The notes under the pieces: model-generated
Seen by the model: only the letters and a program-made list of their open reading frames with translations
Databases searched by the model: none
What the model was told of the DNA's origin: nothing
Translations under genes and position numbers: made by a program
Shown: one piece after another, positions 1-6,448 of the stretch
Position numbering within the stretch: the first letter of the stretch is position 1
How the letters are laid out: each line of letters starts with the position of its first letter
Source of the DNA: Owenia fusiformis
Taxonomy: Eukaryota; Annelida; Polychaeta; Sabellida; Oweniidae
Assembly (NCBI GenBank): GCA_903813345.2
Contig: CAIIXF020000456.1
Span: forward strand, 1 to 11,000
Length of the DNA: 11,000 nt
Direction of reading: 5' to 3'

Positions 1-1277
1 GCTCATGAGTATGTTTCAATTTTGGATACAGTATGTTATATGCTCTAAGTTCGTCAGTATATTAAAAAATTCAATTTGGCGCCTTATTTAGTTCAATTTG
101 GCGCGTTATTTATGATGTTCAAGGTACATCCTTACATTGAAAGGTTAAACTTGGCTCATGAGTATGTTTCAATGGGACATAGTATGTGATGTGCTCTAAC
201 TTCATCAGTATATTAAAAAGTTCAATTTGGCGCATTATCATAGTTCAATTTGGCGCGTTATTTATGATGTTCAAAGTACATCCTTACATTGAAAGGTTAA
301 ACCTGGCTCACGAGTATGTTTCAATGGGACATAGTATGTGATGTGCTCCAAGTTCATCAGTATATTAAAAAGTTCAATTTGGCGCATTAGTATAGTTCAA
401 GTTGGCTCATTATTTATGATGTTTAAAGTACATCATTACATTGAAAGGTTAAACTTGGCTCATGAGTATGTTTCAATTTGGGATGTAGCATGTGATGTGC
501 TTCAAGTACATCAGTATATTAAAAAGTTCAATTTGGCGCATTAGTACATCAATTTGGCGCATTATTTATGATGTTCAAAATACATCATTATATTGAAAGG
601 TTTAACTTGGCTCATGAGTATGTTTCAATTTTGGACATAGTATGTTATATGCTCTAAGTTCGTAAGTATATTAAAAAGTTCAATTTGGCGCATTATCATG
701 GTTCAATTTGGCGCGTTATTTATGATGTTCAAAGTACATCCTTACATTGAAAGGTTAAACTTGGCTCATGAGTATGTTTCAATTTGGGACATAGTATGTG
801 ATGTGCTGTAAGTTCATCAGTATATTAAAAAGTTCAATTTGGCGCATTATCATAGTTCAATTTGGCGCGTTATTTATGATGTTCAAAGTACATCCTTACA
901 TTGAAAGGTTAAACTTGGCTCATGAGTATGTTTCAATTTGGGACATAGTATGTGATGTGCTGTAAGTTCATCAGTATATTAAAAAGTTCAATTTGGCGCA
1001 TTATCATAGTTCAATTTGGCGCGTTATTTATGATGTTCAAAGTACATCCTTACATTGAAAGGTTAAACTTGGCTCATGAGTATCTTTCAATGGGACATAG
1101 TATGTGATGTGCTGTAAGTTCATCAGTATATTAAAAAATTCAATTTGGCGCATTATCATAGTTCAATTTGGCGCGTTATTTATGATGTTCAAAGTACATC
1201 CTTACATTGAAAGGTTAAACTTGGCTCATGAGTATGTTTCAATGGGACATAGTATGTGATATGCTCCAAGTTCATCA
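1..1277. repeat. Satellite array, 152-154 bp unit, more than 8 copies
   Basis: The landmark GCTCATGAGTATGTTTCAAT (GCTCACGAG in one copy, GTATCTTTC in another) begins at 1, 154, 306, 458, 610, 764, 918, 1072 and 1224. Unit lengths are therefore 153, 152, 152, 152, 154, 154, 154 and 152 bp, with a last partial copy ending near 1277. The array is cut by the left edge of the window, so its true length is unknown. The length changes come mainly from the run after TTTCAA (ATGGGAC, ATTTGGGAC or ATTTTGGAC forms). Reading frames cross the array, but units of 152 and 154 bp shift frame from copy to copy, so it does not encode a repeat protein. The family is not recognised by name. Confidence 0.97.
809..962. 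repeat. Internal dimer structure of the satellite unit (representative unit)
   Basis: One unit written from CATCAGTATA falls into two parts that align column by column. Half A runs CATCAGTATATTAAAAAGTT and on to TTCAAAGTA (~76 bp). Half B runs CATCCTTACATTGAAAGGTT and on to GCTGTAAGTT (~78 bp). Shared blocks, in order, are CATC, TT.AAA.GTT, TTGGC, CAT, TTCAATTTG and GATGT. Each half also contains a 23 bp internal duplication: GTTCAATTTGGCGC recurs 23 bp apart in A, and TTAAACTTGG / TTCAATTTGG recur 23 bp apart in B. The boundaries are approximate because the choice of register is arbitrary. Confidence 0.8.
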
Positions 1278-1773
1278 TCAACTTCTGCCACATAATATTA
1301 CAACAATTAATTTTCCTCCAGATGGCTTCACTCTAAACCACCGAACCCCCTCCCTGAATATGGGTCTAATTTGTCATAGGAAAGTCAGGATTGTCTCAAT
1401 TTAAAACTGACAAAGAACAAAGATATCACGATACGCTTTACCTCATTTTAATTTTAACTTCACCGAAATTGCTGCTGATTTTTGGAAAGATTAAAAACAA
1501 ACTTCAAATTAATACGCGCTTATTTTACTCAAAACGGAGAATGAATAATTTACCAATTTATATTAGAAATATACCCAAATTTTTCCTTCCACTTTTTGTA
1601 TTGACTAACATTTTTAAAATGCATTTAAAGTTCATTTAAAATCATATACTTCAACATCATAAAATTTTAAATGAGATCTCAGACATTAAGTTTGATTTAG
1701 CTTTCTGAAGTGAAATGCATGATTTTATTTGTTTACATTAGCGCGTCTCTCAAATTTGAGACCTTTGTCTCTG
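1278..1773. other. Unassigned AT-rich DNA between satellite and LINE
   Basis: The satellite similarity stops abruptly after CATCA at about 1277, and the sequence that follows matches nothing else in the window. An open frame of 82 codons (1391-1639, plus strand) begins at a non-ATG codon, is rich in Leu, Ile, Lys and Phe, and shows no recognisable motif. I take it as chance. A perfect 12 bp palindrome, CTCAAATTTGAG, lies at 1749-1760, just upstream of the LINE target site. No gene is supported. Confidence 0.6.
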
Positions 1774-1785
1774 ATTGTCAAAAGT
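1774..1785. repeat. Left target-site duplication of the LINE
   Basis: ATTGTCAAAAGT here is repeated exactly at 3070-3081, directly after the A tail. The first A of the right copy could equally be the last A of the tail, so the duplication is 11 or 12 bp. It sets the 5' truncation point of the element at 1785/1786. Confidence 0.9.
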
Positions 1786-2845
1786 CACCCAGAATATTAA
1801 CCAATCTCCCCTAACTTTGGGAGGTGAAGAGATACCCATTTGCACAACGCATAAACATCTTGGACTAGTCCTGGATTGTAAACTTAATTTCAATGCCCAT
1901 ATAGATCAATTAATTGGTAAAATAACCTCCCTAATTAGACCCTTGAAAGCTCTCTGTAAAAATTTACCAGGTAAGCACCTTGAAAAAATCTATAATGCCT
2001 ATTTTTTACCACACTTTGACTATTGTGACATAATCTATAATAAAGCCTCCTTAGCAAAACTACAAGCTCTCGACAGACTGCATTACAAAGCAGCATGCCT
2101 GGTGTCTGGTGCTATCCATGGATCAAGTACAGACAAAGTACTTTCCTCTATTAATTGGAAAACCCTCTCCTCGAGAAGAGATGAACATTTAAAAATTTTC
2201 TTATTCAAAGCTCGCTTCAACTGTTTCCCACCCTTTATTTGTGACCTAGTTCGTACATATGAAATCACTCATACCAGAGACCTCAGATTCCAGCATGACT
2301 ATAGAATTCCGAATCATTTGAGTTCATCTTGTGGTAAATCCACTATTTTTAATTCCATGAAGGTTTGGAATAAACTGCCAGCAGCGATTAGAGTTGGTCA
2401 ACCCATTTCAAGGTTTAAAAGGTCAGTGAGAGAGTACACGAGCCTTGTCTCTGTATCAACTACTAAAATGACTAGGTGCATGCCAAGGCAAATAGAAATC
2501 AAATTCAATAGACTAAGAGCTGGTCTACTTTTGAACAGTCACTTTTATTCTCATAATTTCCTGTCGGTAACAGATCCCAAATGTCAATGTGGTGAAAAAT
2601 TTCAAACCACTGAACACTTTTTAATCAAGTGTCCACTGCTCCTTAATGAACGTGAAGTTCTTCTTGCAGGACTATCAGACTTGGACTGTTTACGAGATTT
2701 TGAAGCATACTCAATTCAAAGGAAAACACATTTTCTATTAAATGGAGATGAAAATTTGGACTTTGAAACAAATGAAAAACTGATTGAAATCACTGCTCAC
2801 TATACATTTCAAGCTATACTAAGTCTGGGACAGGGTAATTTTTAA
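1786..2845 (+). pseudogene. LINE reverse transcriptase, C-terminal fragment (thumb region and Cys/His tail)
   Basis: The open frame covers 1775-2845 (356 codons), but its first codon is TTG, an in-frame TGA stands at 1772-1774, and the first three or four codons belong to the target-site duplication. Real element coding therefore begins at 1786, in mid-protein. Numbering from 1775, residues 27-34 read KHLGLVLD, the segment that follows the palm in CR1/jockey-type reverse transcriptases. Residues 73-88 (YNAYFLPHFDYCDIIY), about 98-112 (ALDRLHYKAACLVSG) and WNKLP at 198-202 are also typical of this C-terminal region. A Cys/His cluster C270-x-C272-G...H281-x4-C286-P follows, seen at the C terminus of many animal LINE proteins and possibly a zinc-binding nucleic-acid contact. 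The catalytic Y-x-D-D box lies in the missing part and there is no usable start codon, so the fragment cannot make an active enzyme. The frame is otherwise uninterrupted. The identification as a LINE is firm; the exact clade is not. Confidence 0.92.
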
Positions 2846-3055
2846 CATTTGAGCTTGATACCACAACTTGGTACTGGGGAACAAGCAAACCAAACATCAA
2901 CAAAAAAGAAAAAGCTTCTCTGAACATTTTGTGTATTTCTGAATATCAATTTTTATTTATCAAAATGTTTCAATTGCCGATAATGTTGTCCTGTCAACAA
3001 TGGCAATTTGTAAAAATGTAACCGATTGATTTTTAGAAATAAATATGAAGTATGT
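2846..3055 (+). other. 3' untranslated region of the LINE
   Basis: Sequence between the TAA stop and the A tail, all inside the target-site duplications. It shows no short terminal microsatellite of the kind found on CR1 or RTE elements. The element ends in plain poly(A) instead, which helps narrow the clade. Confidence 0.8.
3038..3043 (+). terminator. Polyadenylation signal AATAAA of the LINE
   Basis: AATAAA lies 12 bases before the first A of the tail at 3056. This is the usual spacing for a cleavage and polyadenylation signal, and it supports the tail being a copied mRNA end rather than a random A run. Confidence 0.8.
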
Positions 3056-3069
3056 AAAAAAAAAAAAAA

Positions 3070-3081
3070 ATTGTCAAAAGT
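3070..3081. repeat. Right target-site duplication of the LINE
   Basis: Exact second copy of ATTGTCAAAAGT, abutting the poly(A) tail. Removing one copy and the element restores continuous host sequence ...TCTCTGATTGTCAAAAG followed by TGAGACCCCC. Confidence 0.9.
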
Positions 3082-3310
3082 GAGACCCCCAAATTGTTTT
3101 TTAAAAGTGAACCCCCTCACATCCCAGACCGCATATATACATTTTGTATATTTTACAGATATTACATCCACCAGGATTCATTATAGCAAAATAATAGTTC
3201 ACAAATGGATTCAGCTGTGGGAAACAGCAAAAGTACGGCTTGAGAGGGAGGGTGTATGTATGTACCCGGCAAATGTAAGGGCTTTAACATGGGATGTAGG
3301 GGTAGGTACC

Positions 3311-3318
3311 CTGTACAA
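3311..3318. repeat. Left 8 bp target-site duplication of the hAT element
   Basis: CTGTACAA immediately before TAGAGGTGTCAA, identical to 3897-3904. Confidence 0.93.
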
Positions 3319-3896
3319 TAGAGGTGTCAAGTATTAACCGGTTAACCGCCGATAATGCCTTGACTGGTCTGTGTTTTTATGGGCGGTTAGTTGACCGTGT
3401 ATAATTCTGTGATTTCCCGCTCTTATTTTGCATGCTAATCCGTTTGGTTTTATGGTGTCAGTTTCACGCAAGCTACTCATACATGTCATAAGTCCTATAA
3501 CTCCTTACAAACATCCAATCAGCGACTTTAATCCCTGCCATATTGCTTTCCCGCGCTTACTTTGCATTTTAATCTGTTTGTTTTTCAAGCGTCAGTTTCA
3601 TGTGAGCTACTCATACATGTGATAGGTCCGATAATTCCTTACAAACATCCAATCAGCACCTTTAATCCCTGCCACATTGCTTTCCCGCGCTTACTTACAT
3701 AGAATAGAGTTAAGCTTGACGAACGTAAAAAATAAACGCCGATATATCATTTTTTCAATTTGTTTCAACTTTCAAGATCGAAGATGAAGATTTCATTTGA
3801 AATTATCAGTTCAAATTTCCCACCGGTTAACCGACTTTAACCGGTAAAAACCCCTGGTTAACCGGTTAATGCTCAAGGGGTTAATTGACACCACTA
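3319..3896. mobile_element. Non-autonomous hAT-superfamily element (MITE-like), 578 bp
   Basis: The left end is TAGAGGTGTCAA and the right end is TTGACACCACTA, giving 12 bp terminal inverted repeats with one mismatch. A second inverted pair follows inside: ATTAACCGGTTAACC on the left and GGTTAACCGGTTAAT on the right, offset by about 13 bases. The perfect 8 bp flanking duplication CTGTACAA fits the nTnnnnAn target preference known for hAT transposases. There is no transposase reading frame, so movement would have required an enzyme supplied elsewhere. The interior carries a 134 bp tandem duplication. The superfamily call rests on duplication length, target pattern and the TAGNGGTGTCAA terminus, and is firm. 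Confidence 0.93.
3416..3697. repeat. 134 bp tandem duplication inside the hAT element
   Basis: Copies start at CCCGC in 3416, 3550 and 3684: two full 134 bp copies and a short third start. Shared blocks include CAGTTTCA, AGCTACTCATACATGT, CCTTACAAACATCCAATCAG, TTTAATCCCTGCCA and ATTGCTTTCCCGCGCTTACTT. The copies differ at scattered positions, so the duplication is not very recent. Each full copy contains the CCAAT-box-like motif CCAATCAG, which may be coincidental. Confidence 0.93.
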
Positions 3897-3904
3897 CTGT
3901 ACAA
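3897..3904. repeat. Right 8 bp target-site duplication of the hAT element
   Basis: CTGTACAA immediately after TTGACACCACTA, identical to 3311-3318. Confidence 0.93.
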
Positions 3905-4105
3905 GTAGGGTTTTGAAGGGAGGTTGAAGGGGTATGTTACCTTCAAAAGTAGGATTTTAACGAGGGTCTAGGGGGTATGCCCCGGTGTAGATACCCTGTA
4001 AAATGGGTCTTTAACAGGGGTTGAGGATTGATTGAAGATATCCTGAAAAAGCTTGGCTTTAACATGGGTTAGGATGTTAGTTAAAGTAGGGGCTTAATGT
4101 GGTCT

Positions 4106-4480
4106 TAAAAAGCTCCAACGTTCCTCTTAGGGCGGTTAGTCACAATTTTTTCTCTAAAACTCAATTGTATTGTTGTAGCCAGAATGTTTCGGGTCAAGAG
4201 ACCAACTACGAAAGAAAGTTATCAAAAGGATTAATGTAAATGCCTTTTATATGAGCAAAATGTCAACTACGGGGGAGTTTCCTGCCCCTGCGATCTTATT
4301 TGTCCATTTAGAATAAGATAAACCATGTAACCAGGTCCATGTATTCCATTCTGACAGAATTTCAGATTCAATTTCAAATTAAGTTTATTATGTTCGAAAT
4401 CCCGAATGTCCCCGGGAGAATCCCTCTTCGAAATTATAATGTCAGATAATAGATACAAAATAATATTGATATAACTGAAG
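4106..4480. other. Unassigned stretch
   Basis: I see no repeat or gene here. A minus-strand open frame of 95 codons (4267-4554) shows no family motif and overlaps the dispersed repeat to its right. It is most likely chance. Confidence 0.5.
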
Positions 4481-4570
4481 ATACTTAATTTGGCTCCCGT
4501 TTTAATTAGACGGATTGACGGAGTCAGAAAATCCGCCAAATTAAAATCCGTCAAATTTCAGTTTGGAATT
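4481..4570. repeat. Dispersed CCGCCAAATTAA-type repeat, first patch
   Basis: Contains ACTTAATTTGGC, then in the opposite sense CCGCCAAATTAAAATCCGTC and GTCAAATTTCAG. The same words recur at 4780-4850. Inverted TTAATTTGGC and GCCAAATTAA lie about 45 bp apart. The pattern looks like a decayed dispersed repeat rather than a gene, although its frame can be read as K-S-A-K-L-K-S-V-K-F. Confidence 0.5.
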
Positions 4571-4779
4571 TTTGTCAAATGCACTTCAGAAATTAAACTT
4601 GTGGGGCCCCTTTTCCTGTCAACTGAGCATGTCATCAACATGTCATACATTATCCCAAAAGAAATACAGAAAATATCTTAGTAAATACCCGTCCTAATGA
4701 CATAAACCATGGGCTTTCAAGAGAAACTTTTGATAGGCCATGCATAAACATAGACAAAAATTAAACTTCAGTCCTGATT

Positions 4780-4850
4780 CCGCCAAATTAAATAGCCGCC
4801 AATATTTGAAATTGAGCAAATTCGTCAAATTAAGTAGCGTCAAAATAAGT
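4780..4850. repeat. Dispersed CCGCCAAATTAA-type repeat, second patch
   Basis: TCCGCCAAATTAAATAGCCG is followed by GCCAATATTTGAAATTGAG, then CGTCAAATTAAGTAGCGTC. This is similar in wording and order to the 4481-4570 patch, with about 250 bp of unrelated sequence between. It may be a second copy of one family or the other end of the same decayed element. Confidence 0.5.
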
Positions 4851-4868
4851 GTATCTAAAGTATCTGTA

Positions 4869-4880
4869 AGGGGGGGGGGG
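4869..4880. repeat. Poly(G) run
   Basis: An uninterrupted G run of roughly 11-12 bases in otherwise AT-rich DNA. It is a simple homopolymer and prone to length error in sequencing. Confidence 0.85.
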
Positions 4881-5721
4881 TGGCTCAAGGCATAAAGATT
4901 ACCGGGAGATACAAACCGGAGAAATAGATGCGATGATGAATATGTATTGTATGTTTTCCAGTTTTAATTATGTTATCTGTTATTGGTCCTAATATGATTA
5001 GGGACCACCAATATGTATGTGACAGTTTTGAAGTTCAAAAACGGGTAAAATTAGTTAAAGTAAATTGTATATGATAATCAGATTCAAAGATACACAACTA
5101 AAATAACGAGGAATTAAAAATAGCCTATAGACCATGTAGACTGCAATCAGCCAATGCTGTAATCAAGGTAATTTTGGGATATCCCGTCTTTGAAGAAACA
5201 AAAACGCAATCAAACAGTTAATTAGTTATTGTGTGATCTAGATTACAGATCAAAGAAATCAATTCCAAGATCAGTATTGCTATGTATTTAGTTCGTTGTA
5301 TTTTTGAAAAGGGGTACAAGAAAACTATGTATTAATATATCAAGGGCAAGGTGCTACTGAATCTGATAGTTAAAGCGTATACTAGTATGAGGGGCGACAT
5401 TTAAAGTAAAGCATTGTTTTAAATCCTGGGAAAATGCACTCCCCCATTTTGCAAATATTGTGTGATGCCAATCAACAATCAACAAATATGTTAATGAAAA
5501 TCTTGTGAGTCCAGACATATGATTCTCATTCTGTCTCAGCTTAGTGTTGATTAGATTTTATCCCCACTCTTCCGACGTCTGTGTCTCCATCATTTTTACC
5601 CTATATTCAGTTTACAAATACATATCCGTTCACATATATAAGTCAGTAGTTGTTTATGACAAGATTATGTGTATAGATCATCAAAAATTAAGGTAGCGTC
5701 TTCTGTAATTTCAACTATATG
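4881..5721. other. Unassigned AT-rich stretch
   Basis: No open frame of note, no tRNA-like fold, and no repeat shared with the rest of the window. Confidence 0.5.
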
Positions 5722-6003
5722 TTAGCCCCCTCCCCTTCGCCGACAGTAATGTATTGTTAAAAACAATACTGCATCCACCGGCCAATTTTTCTTTCACCAT
5801 TTTGAGCAGTTTTTGTGTGATTTTTGAACAAATATCAAATGTGACCCCACCCCTGGAATAAGTTAGCCCCCCCCTCAACGATAGAGATGTCTAGTTTAAA
5901 ATAATACTGTATCCCCTGGCCAATAATTCTTTCACCATTTTGAGCAGTTTTCGTGTAATTTTTGAGCAAATATCAAATGTGACCTCACCCTTGGAATAAT
6001 TCA
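5722..6003. repeat. 141 bp tandem duplication, two copies
   Basis: TTAGCCCCC starts the copies at 5722 and 5863. Shared blocks are AAAA(C)AATACTG(C/T)ATCC, (C/T)GGCCAAT, TTCTTTCACCATTTTGAGCA, GTTTT(T/C)GTGT(G/A)ATTTTTGA and CAAATATCAAATGTGACC, ending in CCC(T/C)TGGAATAA. The C-rich head differs most, while the CACCATTTTGAGCAG core is nearly unchanged. A C-rich phrase similar to the head (CATCCCC) appears just after the second copy. There is no coding potential. Confidence 0.9.
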
Positions 6004-6325
6004 AAAGTCATCCCCTTAGCAAATGCTGGATTCGGCCCTGGTACTTGTCAAAGCGAAATAGTGGGTGTTGATTAGTGGAAACCCATTTAAACAGACCCTC
6101 TTAATTTATAACAAGTTAACAATTAAGAAGCCATGTTGCGATGTACTTTTCGTGACTCAAGTCGGATATAAAGTGAAAACATACTCTTTTTGATTTGATA
6201 TCACGTATTTAGCTAAAGCAAAACACGAAATATTAACACGTGCGGTAAATCATAATTTAAATGTTTCCATATATAGCGCAAAATCTAACATGGCAATTTA
6301 ATAACGACTAATTTTGTCTTGTGTC
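6004..6325. other. Unassigned stretch
   Basis: I see nothing in it beyond ordinary AT-rich sequence. Confidence 0.5.
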
Positions 6326-6332
6326 TAACCAC

Positions 6333-6448
6333 GGCGTGCTTAGAGATTTCTAGACTCTAATCACACTCTGTCCACGCCAGCTCTAAGCACGTCTAAGCAC
6401 GCCTAGAAATCTCTAGATACACGGAGTCTAGAAATTACTAGAAATTCC
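6333..6448. repeat. Cluster of overlapping inverted repeats
   Basis: Four perfect pairings use one left arm. GGCGTGCTTAGA (6333-6344) pairs with TCTAAGCACGCC (6392-6403). CGTGCTTAGAG (6335-6345) pairs with CTCTAAGCACG (6381-6391). TAGAGATTTCTAG (6341-6353) pairs with CTAGAAATCTCTA (6403-6415). ATTTCTAGACTC (6346-6357) pairs with GAGTCTAGAAAT (6424-6435). The right side also repeats CTAGAAAT as a direct repeat near 6404, 6429 and 6439. The element class is unknown. Confidence 0.8.

Larger units (their letters stand above)
1786..3070 (+). mobile_element. 5'-truncated non-LTR retrotransposon (LINE) insertion with poly(A) tail
   Basis: The insertion runs from the first base after the left target-site duplication to the end of a 15-A tail at 3056-3070. 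It contains a reverse-transcriptase C-terminal coding segment (to the stop at 2843-2845), a ~210 bp 3' UTR, AATAAA at 3038-3043, then the tail 12 bases later. The endonuclease and the catalytic palm of the reverse transcriptase are absent, as expected from incomplete target-primed reverse transcription. ATTGTCAAAAGT on both sides marks the insertion. The C-terminal protein resembles the CR1/jockey-like group of LINEs, but the clade cannot be fixed without the palm domain. The surviving open frame of more than 350 codons suggests a fairly recent insertion. Confidence 0.92.
3251..4105. repeat. Degenerate ~42-55 bp minisatellite, interrupted by a hAT element
   Basis: About five or six poorly conserved copies share the order GGTATGTACCCTGTAAAA, then (A/G)(T/A)(A)GG(G/A)(C/T)TTTAA, then CA(G/T)GGG, then T(T)GAGG. 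Approximate copies are 3251-3300, 3301-3318 joined to 3905-3930, 3931-3972, 3973-4027, 4028-4075 and a weak 4076-4105. GTACCCTGTACAAGTAGGG, formed when the 3319-3896 insertion and one target-site copy are removed, matches ATACCCTGTAAAATGGG in the fourth copy. So the array existed before the transposon landed in it. Confidence 0.7.

Noticed and set aside
338-544. 68-codon open frame in the satellite
   Set aside because: Unit lengths of 152 and 154 bp break the frame between copies. It is a by-product of repeat sequence, not a gene.
1-1277. CRISPR array
   Set aside because: The regular spacing comes from continuous tandem units with no unique spacers, and the context is eukaryotic.
1391-1639. 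82-codon open frame upstream of the LINE
   Set aside because: Starts at a non-ATG codon, has AT-driven composition and no motif, and has no similarity that I recognise.
3026-3337. 103-codon open frame on the plus strand
   Set aside because: It crosses the LINE poly(A) tail, the right target-site duplication and the hAT left end, so it cannot be one ancestral gene.
3428-3622. 64-codon open frame in the hAT element
   Set aside because: Lies in the 134 bp duplication and has no transposase-like sequence; too short to be a remnant I could name.
4267-4554. 95-codon minus-strand open frame
   Set aside because: No domain recognised; its start overlaps the dispersed CCGCCAAATTAA repeat. A long hydrophobic-looking part (I/L/Y rich) is what AT-rich DNA gives by chance.
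6333-6448. Classic microRNA precursor
   Set aside because: Perfect stems are only 11-13 bp and loops are about 35-70 bases, with several competing partners; this does not fit a ~22 bp continuous stem.
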